From assembly GCF_016786355.1 (NCBI RefSeq), contig NZ_JADWYX010000084.1, positions 1 to 39,340 of the forward strand: a stretch of 39,340 nucleotides of DNA, in the 5' to 3' direction. Positions 32,917 to 39,340 of the stretch are shown piece after piece (position 1 is the first letter of the stretch; every line of letters starts with the position of its first letter). This DNA comes from Frankia sp. AgB1.9 (lineage in GTDB: Bacteria > Actinomycetota > Actinomycetes > Frankiales > Frankiaceae). The notes under the pieces are model-generated. The model searched no databases. It was given only the letters and a program-made list of their open reading frames with translations, and was not told the DNA's origin. Made by a program: the position numbers and the translations under genes.

Positions 32917-33369
32917 TCAGCGCGCGGCGCCGCTCGCCCACCACTGCCGCATGGACGGTTCCAGGGCGCGGCTCACGAGCTCGGTCCGTTGCCGTCCGGG
33001 TGCGCCACAGTAGGCCCACATCATCGACCCGTCCGGGAACAGGCCGCTGACGTCCAGCGTCATTCCGCTGGCGGTCAGGGTGGCGACGTCGCCCACGACG
33101 TCGTCGGTCCAGTAGCCGACGTGGTGGACGCCGGAGTCGGCCGGCTCCCACAGGGTCCCGGGGATCGACTGGATGATCTCGATGCGCGGCTCTTCCACCG
33201 AGTACGTCATCCGCATCTGGACTGTCTGCTCGCCGGCCGGGGTGACGATCGGGTTGGCGACGTCGACCGGCTCGGCCCACCGGTAGCCGAACACCTTGCT
33301 GTACCAGGCGAGTGTCTCGTCGAAGTCGTCGACGATGATCCCGACGTGGTACTTGTCCTCGGGCTTCAT
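32917..33369 (-). CDS. VOC family (glyoxalase/dioxygenase fold) protein
   Basis: A protein of 150 residues with two beta-alpha-beta-beta-beta modules: HVGIIVDDFDETLAWYSKVFGYRW, then RIEIIQSIPGTLWEP, HHVGYWTDDVVGDVATLTASGM, and a C-terminal RTELVSRAL. The first His (HVGI) and the Glu of RIEII, with HHVGY and the last Glu, make a plausible metal site. It may be an isomerase, a dioxygenase or a binding protein. The ATG at 33369 has GGAGAG upstream. It is divergent from the alkylsulfatase-like gene and may share its promoter region at 33370-33515. Confidence 0.88.
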   Translation of the reverse strand: MKPEDKYHVGIIVDDFDETLAWYSKVFGYRWAEPVDVANPIVTPAGEQTVQMRMTYSVEEPRIEIIQSIPGTLWEPADSGVHHVGYWTDDVVGDVATLTASGMTLDVSGLFPDGSMMWAYCGAPGRQRTELVSRALEPSMRQWWASGAAR

Positions 33370-33465
33370 TCGCTCTCCGTTCAGTGATCTGGGGTCGTCG
33401 GGTCTGGCCTGGCTTGTCGAGGCAAAACGCGCCCGATCGCAGGCACGCGCAGGACTCTCGTGTTA

Positions 33466-33483
33466 AGTTTCGCGCCTGAAACT
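33466..33483. promoter_or_regulatory. Inverted repeat in the promoter region of the sulfur cluster
   Basis: AGTTTC-GCGCCT-GAAACT is a perfect 6-6-6 dyad in the only AT-rich part of the gap between the VOC and MBL genes. It is a likely regulator site. No clear -35/-10 pair was identified. Confidence 0.5.
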
Positions 33484-33515
33484 AGTCGAGGTCGGCGACA
33501 GTGTGAAGAGGTGAC

Positions 33516-34733
33516 GTGGTGACCGAACTTCAGGATCTGGTGAACGCCGGGGAGAGCGCGCAGTCGGCGACCGACCTCGGAAACGGGATCTTCGGCTCGA
33601 TCGGGGTGGCGAACGCCTACCGAGTCGTGACGCCCGACGGGGATGTACAGATCAACACCGGTCTCGCGACCGAGGCGCCGGAGATCAAGCGGCGGTTCGC
33701 CGAGATCAGCGACAGTCCGCTGCGCGTCATCACCTTCACGCAGGGCCACCCGGATCATGTCGGTGGCTGGTCGCAGTTCACCGGTCCCGGGGTCGAGACG
33801 ATCGCGCAGGCCAACCACCCGGACGTGCGGGAGTACTGGCGGACGCTGCGGCCGTTCTACAGCGCCCGCATCGCCCGGCTGTGGGGACGGTTCCGGACCG
33901 GCACGGCTGAGGACCGCAACGCGCGTGAGGCCGAGCTCACGACGTCGTTCGTCGACGAGCACGCCTTCACCCTGGGTGGGCGCAGGTTCGAGCTGTACGC
34001 CACGCCGGGTGGGGAGACCCTGGACGCGCTCGTCGTGTGGCTCCCGGATGACCGGACGGTGTTCGTCGGCAATCTGCTCGGGCCGATGTTCGGTCACCTG
34101 CCCAACCTCTACACGATCCGCGGCGACAAGATCCGAAGCGCGATGTCCTGCCTGCGCGGCATCGAACGCGTCCTCTCCCTGGAACCCGAGGTCCTGATCA
34201 ACGGGCATCACAGGTTCGAGGGCGCCGAGAACATCCGCGGTGTCCTCCAGAAGGTCCACGACGCCGTTGCCCACCTGCGCGAACGCACGATCGAGGGCAT
34301 GAACGCCGGGCAGAGCATGTGGACGCTCATGGACACGGTCACGCTGCCGCCCGAGCTCACCCTCCCGCAACTGCACGGCAAGGTGCCGTGGGTCGTGCGC
34401 GCGATCTACGAGGAGCACGTCGGCTGGTTCCGCTACGAGTCGACGACCGAGCTGTACTCGGTGCCGCCGTCCGCGGTCTGGGGGGACGTCGTCGAGTCGG
34501 CCGGGTCCGACGCACTTGCGGATCGAGCCCGTGCCCATGCCGATGCTGGGCGGCCGCTGGAGGCCCTGCACCTGACGGACATGGTGCTCTTGCATGAGCC
34601 GGTGCACCGGGCCGCGCTTACCGCCAGACGTGACGCGCTGGCTGCGCTGCTCGTGGCGAGCGGGCGGGAGAACTTCAGCGAGGTCAGCTGGCTCGAGGAC
34701 GAGATCGCCGACGCCGAGCGACGGCTCGGCTGA
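33516..34733 (+). CDS. MBL-fold hydrolase with alkylsulfatase-type dimerisation domain
   Basis: A protein of 405 residues. Residues 20-210 are a metallo-beta-lactamase fold with TQGHPDHVGG at 75-84. Here the first ligand of HxHxDH is Gln76, while His78, Asp80 and His81 are kept. ATPGGETLDALVVWLP and INGHH follow as further metal-site elements. Residues about 225-400 match the alkylsulfatase dimerisation domain (KVPWVVRAIYEEHVGWFRYESTTEL, then ADRARAHADAGRPLEALHLTDMVL). SdsA1-type enzymes with these two domains cleave alkyl sulfate esters. Being next to a sulfotransferase fits sulfate-ester turnover. The start is GTG at 33516 or the adjacent GTG at 33519. Confidence 0.85.
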   Translation: MVTELQDLVNAGESAQSATDLGNGIFGSIGVANAYRVVTPDGDVQINTGLATEAPEIKRRFAEISDSPLRVITFTQGHPDHVGGWSQFTGPGVETIAQANHPDVREYWRTLRPFYSARIARLWGRFRTGTAEDRNAREAELTTSFVDEHAFTLGGRRFELYATPGGETLDALVVWLPDDRTVFVGNLLGPMFGHLPNLYTIRGDKIRSAMSCLRGIERVLSLEPEVLINGHHRFEGAENIRGVLQKVHDAVAHLRERTIEGMNAGQSMWTLMDTVTLPPELTLPQLHGKVPWVVRAIYEEHVGWFRYESTTELYSVPPSAVWGDVVESAGSDALADRARAHADAGRPLEALHLTDMVLLHEPVHRAALTARRDALAALLVASGRENFSEVSWLEDEIADAERRLG

Positions 34734-34769
34734 CAACTTGCGGGCCGTGCCCCGATGGAGAGGACGAAG

Positions 34770-35948
34770 ATGAGCGCGGGTGTCGATGACGTCGTTGACG
34801 GTCTGGTCGGCCAGGCACGCGAGCGAACCGGACTGACCAACTTAGGTTCCGACTCCTGGCGTGACGGCCTGACCCGGCTCGTCACGTCGGTCGAGTCGTA
34901 TCCGAACACCCAGGCCACCGGCCGGGCGCAGGTGTACGGGCAGTACATCGAGGCGCTCGCCGTTCGGCTGCGGGTGCTGGACCACCTGGCGGGCCATCCG
35001 GAGGTGATGTCGGAGCGGGTCCAGCGGCCGTTGGTGGTGCTCGGCCTGCCCCGGACCGGGACGACGATGGCCAGCCACCTCCTCGACCAGGACCCGGCCC
35101 GCCGCTCGCTGCTGAAGTGGCAGGCCGACGAACCTGTCCCGCCCGCGACCACGGAGAACCTGCGGACCGACCCGCGGTGCCTGGCCCGCAAGTCCACGCT
35201 CGCCGAGCGGCTGGCCGAGCTCCGCAGCCTGGGTGCCGCGATCCCGCACTGGGACGATGCCGACGACCCGACCGAGGACTGTTTCCTGCAGGCCCACGAC
35301 TTCAAGTCATTCCTGTGGGAATCGTCGATGCCGACCGCCGACTACTCCGAGTGGTATCTCGGCGCCGACGTGACGAGCGCCTACGAGTACCAGCGATCCA
35401 TTCTTCAGATTCTGCAGTCGACGGCCCCGGGGATCTGGGCGCTGAAGCTCCCCTCGCACGCCGTGCACATCGACACCCTGCTCGAGGTCTTTCCCGACGC
35501 GCGGATCGTCTGGGCCCACCGCGACCCGTTCCGTGCCACGGCCTCCTTCCTGAGCATCAACAAGCTTTCCCGGCCGCCGGTGGCGGGCCCGGACTTCGAT
35601 CCGGCCACCGTCACACCCTGGGTCCTGCGGCAGCTGGCAGCGCACGTCGAGCGGCCGCTTCGGGCCCGCGAACGGGTCGGAACCGGCCGCTTCTTCGACC
35701 TGCATTACGACGCGGTGATGCGCGACCCGATCGGGCAGATGCGTGACCTCTACGACTGGGCGGGCGACACCTTGACCTCGGCGACCGAGGACGCCATGCG
35801 CAAGTGGCTGGTCGACCACCCGCAGAATCGCTTCGGCCCGCGGCCCTACTCACTGGACGACTTCGGGGTGACCCGGACAGATCTGGAACCGCTGTTCGAC
35901 GAGTACATCTCCGCGGTCAACGTCGAGCTGGAAGACGTTCCTTCCTAG
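34770..35948 (+). CDS. Sulfotransferase family protein (PAPS-dependent)
   Basis: A protein of 392 residues. The PAPS 5'-phosphosulfate loop is LGLPRTGTT at 91-99, and the 3'-phosphate segment RIVWAHRDPFRATASFLSI at 245-263 carries the Arg and Ser ligands. The rest matches the PF13469-type actinobacterial sulfotransferases (WGADV-like middle, then YDWAGDTL near the end). It should move sulfate from PAPS to a hydroxyl of a lipid or small molecule. The ATG at 34770 follows GGAGAGG; an earlier in-frame ATG at 34755 is less well placed. It lies 36 bases after the sulfatase-like gene and upstream of PAPS synthesis genes, which supports a sulfation pathway. Confidence 0.9.
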   Translation: MSAGVDDVVDGLVGQARERTGLTNLGSDSWRDGLTRLVTSVESYPNTQATGRAQVYGQYIEALAVRLRVLDHLAGHPEVMSERVQRPLVVLGLPRTGTTMASHLLDQDPARRSLLKWQADEPVPPATTENLRTDPRCLARKSTLAERLAELRSLGAAIPHWDDADDPTEDCFLQAHDFKSFLWESSMPTADYSEWYLGADVTSAYEYQRSILQILQSTAPGIWALKLPSHAVHIDTLLEVFPDARIVWAHRDPFRATASFLSINKLSRPPVAGPDFDPATVTPWVLRQLAAHVERPLRARERVGTGRFFDLHYDAVMRDPIGQMRDLYDWAGDTLTSATEDAMRKWLVDHPQNRFGPRPYSLDDFGVTRTDLEPLFDEYISAVNVELEDVPS

Positions 35949-35975
35949 CCTGAGCGGATCGGAACAGGAGGCCCC

Positions 35976-36740
35976 ATGGGGCTGGAGTATCACCTCACCG
36001 GCCGGCGGATACTGGTCACCGGTGCCTCCAGCGGCATCGGTTCCGAGGTTTGTCGAGCCGCGGTCGCGGCCGGCGCGTCGGTAGCCATGCTGGCCCGGCG
36101 CAAGGAGCTGCTCGACGCGCTCGCCGCCGAGCTGGGCGAGCGGGCCATCCCGGTGTGCGCCGACGTCACCGACCTCGACAGGCTCGAGGCGGGAGTCGCG
36201 GCCGCGGCGCGCAGGCTCGGCGGGCTGGACGGCGTGGTCGCGGTCGCCGGGCAGAACATCACCGGCTCGATCGCCGGCGGCACGCCCAAACTGTGGCGCC
36301 AGATCATGGACGTCAACCTGATCGGCCCGCTGGCCAGCGTGCGCTACGCCCTCGACCACCTCGACGACGCCGCCGAGCGCCGCGACGTCCTGGTCACCGG
36401 CTCGGCCGCCGCACTGATGGCCGTGCCCGGGCTGGGCATCTACGGCGCCTCGAAACGAGGGCTGGAGGCAGCGGTCCAGACGTTGCGCCTGGAACTGGCA
36501 CCCCGTGGGATCAACGTCAGCCTCGTCGTACCCGGGATGTTCGCGACACCCGGCCTGGCCGGTGACAAGAACCACCGCGACGGCGACCGCCTCGACCTCG
36601 ACATTCCGGTGTTCCTGCCCGGCACCGGCCCGGCGCAGGCGGCCATCCTCGCCCGGGCGATGGTCTACGCGATGAGCCTGCCCCCCGACGTCGCCCTCAA
36701 CGAGATCATCGCCCGGCCCACCGGCAACGTACGGCCATGA
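35976..36740 (+). CDS. SDR family oxidoreductase
   Basis: Classical SDR of 254 residues. TGASSGIGSE cofactor motif, LARRKE after strand two (NADP type because of Arg), VAVAGQN in place of NNAG, Ser in TGSAAALMA, Tyr-Lys in YGASK. A LVVPGMFATP stretch and a FLPGTGPAQAAILARAMVYA helix shape the substrate site. The ATG at 35976 follows AGGAGG, 27 bases after the sulfotransferase stop. It may set the oxidation state of the hydroxyl that is sulfated; that is inference. Confidence 0.9.
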   Translation: MGLEYHLTGRRILVTGASSGIGSEVCRAAVAAGASVAMLARRKELLDALAAELGERAIPVCADVTDLDRLEAGVAAAARRLGGLDGVVAVAGQNITGSIAGGTPKLWRQIMDVNLIGPLASVRYALDHLDDAAERRDVLVTGSAAALMAVPGLGIYGASKRGLEAAVQTLRLELAPRGINVSLVVPGMFATPGLAGDKNHRDGDRLDLDIPVFLPGTGPAQAAILARAMVYAMSLPPDVALNEIIARPTGNVRP

Positions 36741-36811
36741 GGAGTCACTCTTGGCGCCGGTCGATGTCGTTCGCGGCAACCCGTCATGGGGGCGGACAGG
36801 AGACCTACAGA

Positions 36812-36859
36812 ATGCTCGGAACGTCGACCGCACGTTCACTGATCGAGCCGCCTTTATGA
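36812..36859 (+). CDS. 15-codon leader ORF coupled to cysD
   Basis: ATG at 36812 with an AGGAG upstream, reading MLGTSTARSLIEPPL and stopping with a TGA (36857-36859) that overlaps the ATG of cysD at 36856 (ATGA). This layout suggests translational coupling or attenuation of sulfate activation. The peptide has no Cys or Met beyond the start, so a simple cysteine-codon attenuator is not evident. It was recognised only by its position. Confidence 0.5.
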   Translation: MLGTSTARSLIEPPL

Positions 36860-37803
36860 CCGCTCAGAGGGATGGTATGGCGGCGAAGCTGCTGTCCAGC
36901 AGTGCGCATCTGTCGCATTTGCAGCGTCTGGAGGCGGAGAGTATCCAGATCTTTCGGGAGGCTGTCGCGGAGTCCGAGCGGCCGGTGATGTTGTATTCGG
37001 TTGGTAAGGACAGTGCGGTGATGTTGCATCTGGCGATGAAGGCGTTCTTTCCGTCGAAGCCTCCGCTCCCGTTGTTGCATGTGGATACGACGTGGAAGTT
37101 CCAGGCGATGTACGCGTTCCGTGATCGGCATGTCGCGAGTCTGGGTCTGGATCTGTTGGTGCATCGGAATCCGGATGCGGTGCAGCGGGGGATCAATCCG
37201 TTCGATCACGGGTCGGCGATGCATACCGACATCTGGAAGACGGAGGGTCTGAAGCAGGCGTTGGACAAGTACGGCTTCGATGTGGCGTTCGGTGGGGCGC
37301 GCCGGGATGAGGAGAAGTCGCGGGCGAAGGAGCGGGTGTTCTCGATCCGCTCCGCGGCGCATCGCTGGGATCCGAAGGACCAGCGCCCGGAGCTGTGGCG
37401 GCTCTACAACGCCCGCAAGGCGCCTGGTCAGAGCATTCGGGTGTTCCCGCTGTCGAACTGGACCGAGCTGGATATCTGGCTTTACATCCACCGGGAGAAC
37501 ATTCCGATCGTCCCGTTGTATTTCGCGGCGCGCCGGCCGGTCGTGGAACGCGACGGCGCTCTGATCATGGTGGATGACGACCGGATGCCCCTGGCGCCAG
37601 GCGAGGTGCCCGAGCAGCGCTCGATCCGGTTCCGGACGTTGGGCTGCTATCCGCTGACCGGGGCCGTCGAGTCCGAGGCCTCGACGTTGCTGGAGATCGT
37701 CCAGGAGATGTTGTTGACGACGTCGTCGGAGCGCCAGGGCCGGGTCATCGACCACGACTCCTCGGGGTCGATGGAGAAGAAGAAGCACGAGGGGTACTTC
37801 TGA
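36856..37803 (+). CDS. cysD: Sulfate adenylyltransferase subunit 2 (CysD)
   Basis: PP-loop ATP pyrophosphatase of 315 residues. LSHLQRLEAESIQIFREAVAES, then the PP-loop YSVGKDSAVMLHLA (about 47-60), HVDTTWKF, FGGARRDEEKSRAKERVFS, and WTELDIWLYIHRENIPIVPLYFA are all hallmarks of CysD. With CysN it makes APS from sulfate and ATP, the first step to PAPS. Start at 36856 is favoured by the ATGA overlap with the leader ORF; 36877 also has an AGAGG site and is nearer the E. coli length. Third positions from about 36880 to 37300 contain more T and less C than neighbours. Its stop overlaps the next ATG (TGATG). Confidence 0.95.
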   Translation: MTAQRDGMAAKLLSSSAHLSHLQRLEAESIQIFREAVAESERPVMLYSVGKDSAVMLHLAMKAFFPSKPPLPLLHVDTTWKFQAMYAFRDRHVASLGLDLLVHRNPDAVQRGINPFDHGSAMHTDIWKTEGLKQALDKYGFDVAFGGARRDEEKSRAKERVFSIRSAAHRWDPKDQRPELWRLYNARKAPGQSIRVFPLSNWTELDIWLYIHRENIPIVPLYFAARRPVVERDGALIMVDDDRMPLAPGEVPEQRSIRFRTLGCYPLTGAVESEASTLLEIVQEMLLTTSSERQGRVIDHDSSGSMEKKKHEGYF

Positions 37804-39340
37804 TGGCGCATGCGACTGACGAGCTCCTCGCGACCGATGTCGAGGCGTATCTGCGCCGGCATGAGGACAAGTCGATGCTGCGGTTCATCACCTGCGGGTC
37901 GGTGGATGACGGCAAGTCGACGCTGATCGGCCGGCTGCTCTACGACGCCAAGTTGGTCTTCTCCGACCAGTTGGCCGCGTTGGAGTCGGACTCGAAGAAG
38001 GTCGGGACGCAGGGCGGGGAGTTGGACTTCGCGCTGCTGGTGGACGGGTTGGCGGCCGAGCGGGAGCAGGGCATCACGATCGACGTGGCCTACCGGTTCT
38101 TCTCCACGGAGCGCCGGAAGTTCATCGTCGCCGACACCCCGGGCCATGAGCAGTACACCCGCAACATGGTCACCGGCGCCTCCACCGCCGACCTCGCGGT
38201 CATCCTGATCGACGCCCGCAAGGGCGTCCTGACCCAGACGCGGCGGCACAGCTACCTGGTCTCGCTGCTCGGGATCCGCCAGGTCGTGTTGGCGATCAAC
38301 AAGCTTGACCTCGTCGACTACTCCCGGCAGGTGTTCGACCAGATCGAGGCCGACTACCGGATGTTCGCCGCGCAGATCGGCCTGCACGGCGACCAGATCG
38401 CCGCGATCCCGCTGTCCGCTTTGCGTGGCGACAACATCACCGAGTTGTCGGCGAGCACGCCCTGGTACACCGGGCCGACGTTGGTCGGTTTCCTGGAGTC
38501 GGTACAGATCGCCGACACGGCCAACGACGGGCCGTTCCGGCTGCCCGTCCAGTGGGTCAACCGGCCGAACCTGGACTTCCGCGGTTTCTCCGGCCAGGTC
38601 GCCGGCGGGATGATCCGCCCCGGGGAGAAGATCCGGGCGCTGCCGTCGGGGCAGGAGTCCGTCGTCACCCGGATCGTCACCGCCGACGGCGACCTCGACG
38701 CCGCCTACGCCGGCCAGTCGGTCACCCTCACGTTGGCCGACGAGATCGACGTCTCCCGCGGCGACATTCTGGCCGCCGCCAGCGCTCCGGCCGAGGTCGC
38801 CGACCAGTTCGAGTGCCACCTCGTCTGGATGGGCTCCGAGCCGATGCTCCCCGGCCGGCCCTACCTGCTCAAACTCGGCACCCGCACCGTCAACGCGACC
38901 CTCGCCCAACCCAAATACAAGGTCAACGTCAACACGTTGGAACAGACAGCGGCGAAGACGTTGGAACTCAACGAGATCGGGGTGGCGAACCTCACCCTCG
39001 ACCGGGCGGTCCCGTTCGACCCGTACACGGTCAACCGCGACACCGGCGGCTTCATCCTGATCGACAAATACAGCCACGCCACCGTCGCCGCCGGCCTCCT
39101 GCACTTCGCGCTCCGCCGGGCCCACAACATCCACTGGCAGGCCGTCGAGGTCAACAAGACCGCCCGCGCCGCCGCCAAGAACCAACGACCCGCGGTCATC
39201 TGGTTCACCGGACTGTCCGGCGCCGGGAAATCCACCATCGCCAACCTCGTCGAGAAAAAGTTGCACGACGAGGGCTACCACACCTACCTCCTCGACGGCG
39301 ACAACGTCCGCCACGGCCTCAACAAAGACCTCGGCTTCAC
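37803..39340 (+). CDS. cysNC: Bifunctional sulfate adenylyltransferase subunit 1 / adenylylsulfate kinase (CysN/CysC, partial)
   Basis: This frame is open from the ATG at 37803 to the window end, giving 512 codons. Residues 1-440 are the EF-Tu-like GTPase CysN: CGSVDDGKST (31-40), the EREQGITIDVAYRFF switch, DTPGHEQY (111-118), NKLD (166-169), then two beta-barrel domains. Residues from about 462 start an APS kinase: VIWFTGLSGAGKST with the P-loop at 470-477, then LLDGDNVRHGLNKDLGF at the edge. The fused form makes PAPS directly from APS, as in NodQ-like proteins. The ATG overlaps the cysD stop. It supplies PAPS for the sulfotransferase at 34770. The C-terminal kinase part lies outside the window. 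Confidence 0.96.
   Translation, partial: MAHATDELLATDVEAYLRRHEDKSMLRFITCGSVDDGKSTLIGRLLYDAKLVFSDQLAALESDSKKVGTQGGELDFALLVDGLAAEREQGITIDVAYRFFSTERRKFIVADTPGHEQYTRNMVTGASTADLAVILIDARKGVLTQTRRHSYLVSLLGIRQVVLAINKLDLVDYSRQVFDQIEADYRMFAAQIGLHGDQIAAIPLSALRGDNITELSASTPWYTGPTLVGFLESVQIADTANDGPFRLPVQWVNRPNLDFRGFSGQVAGGMIRPGEKIRALPSGQESVVTRIVTADGDLDAAYAGQSVTLTLADEIDVSRGDILAAASAPAEVADQFECHLVWMGSEPMLPGRPYLLKLGTRTVNATLAQPKYKVNVNTLEQTAAKTLELNEIGVANLTLDRAVPFDPYTVNRDTGGFILIDKYSHATVAAGLLHFALRRAHNIHWQAVEVNKTARAAAKNQRPAVIWFTGLSGAGKSTIANLVEKKLHDEGYHTYLLDGDNVRHGLNKDLGF

Noticed and set aside
37647..39314. A 555-codon open frame on the minus strand
   Set aside because: It is antisense to cysD and cysNC, which have unmistakable motifs.

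Overview
The window comes from a high-GC actinomycete, most likely a Frankia-type or related soil actinobacterium. Codon third positions are strongly G/C. GTG starts and GTGA/ATGA overlaps are common. The gene content (F420-type LLM oxidoreductases, many SDRs, family III CoA-transferases, Ltp2-like thiolase-fold proteins with a DUF35 partner, ACMSD-type amidohydrolases, and bifunctional CysN/CysC) is typical of actinobacterial catabolic regions. The genus is inferred from gene content, not proven. No rRNA, tRNA or CRISPR array was seen.

Layout. (1) 1-2978: the start of a substrate-binding lipoprotein of the branched-chain amino-acid ABC type (cut by the window edge), an SDR, and a divergent enoyl-CoA hydratase. 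(2) 3055-11103: one long rightward operon behind a near-consensus promoter. It encodes a nucleotide-sugar-epimerase-like SDR, a SnoaL-like protein, an amidohydrolase, a CoA-transferase, DUF35, an Ltp2-like protein, an acyl-CoA dehydrogenase and an SDR. It reads as CoA activation, dehydrogenation and retro-aldol C-C cleavage of an unknown branched or cyclic acid. (3) 11166-12536: a leftward SDR and a rightward SnoaL-like gene. (4) 12613-17980: an accessory island. It opens with a dispersed palindrome, continues with two translationally coupled leftward genes (one an XRE-like regulator) and a rightward XRE regulator with a helical repeat domain, and ends with a clearly AT-richer gene. That gene encodes a ~714-aa zinc-ribbon plus PD-(D/E)XK nuclease-like protein broken by two frameshifts. 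(5) 18038-22883: a second set of catabolic genes (SDR, amidohydrolase, CoA-transferase, Ltp2-like). (6) 23351-29864: a second long operon with two amidohydrolases, an LLM oxidoreductase, an APH-like kinase, an HSDL2-like SDR and a second LLM oxidoreductase. (7) 29952-32692: a MarR regulator divergent from an MFS pump, which is coupled to a receiver-like protein. (8) 32917-39340: a VOC protein, then a co-directional set of alkylsulfatase-like MBL hydrolase, sulfotransferase, SDR, a 15-codon leader ORF, CysD and CysN/CysC. This pairs PAPS supply with a PAPS user.

Regulation. The two long catabolic operons share an 18-bp operator placed in the same register over the -10 box (3082-3099 and 23379-23396). 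Two other divergent catabolic promoters share a different 30-bp element (1798-1827 and, on the opposite strand, 20173-20202). The catabolic genes therefore look like parts of at least two regulons whose regulators are not in the window. The most unusual items are the broken nuclease island, the shared operators, the sulfation module with its leader ORF, and a pair of matching palindromic repeats.
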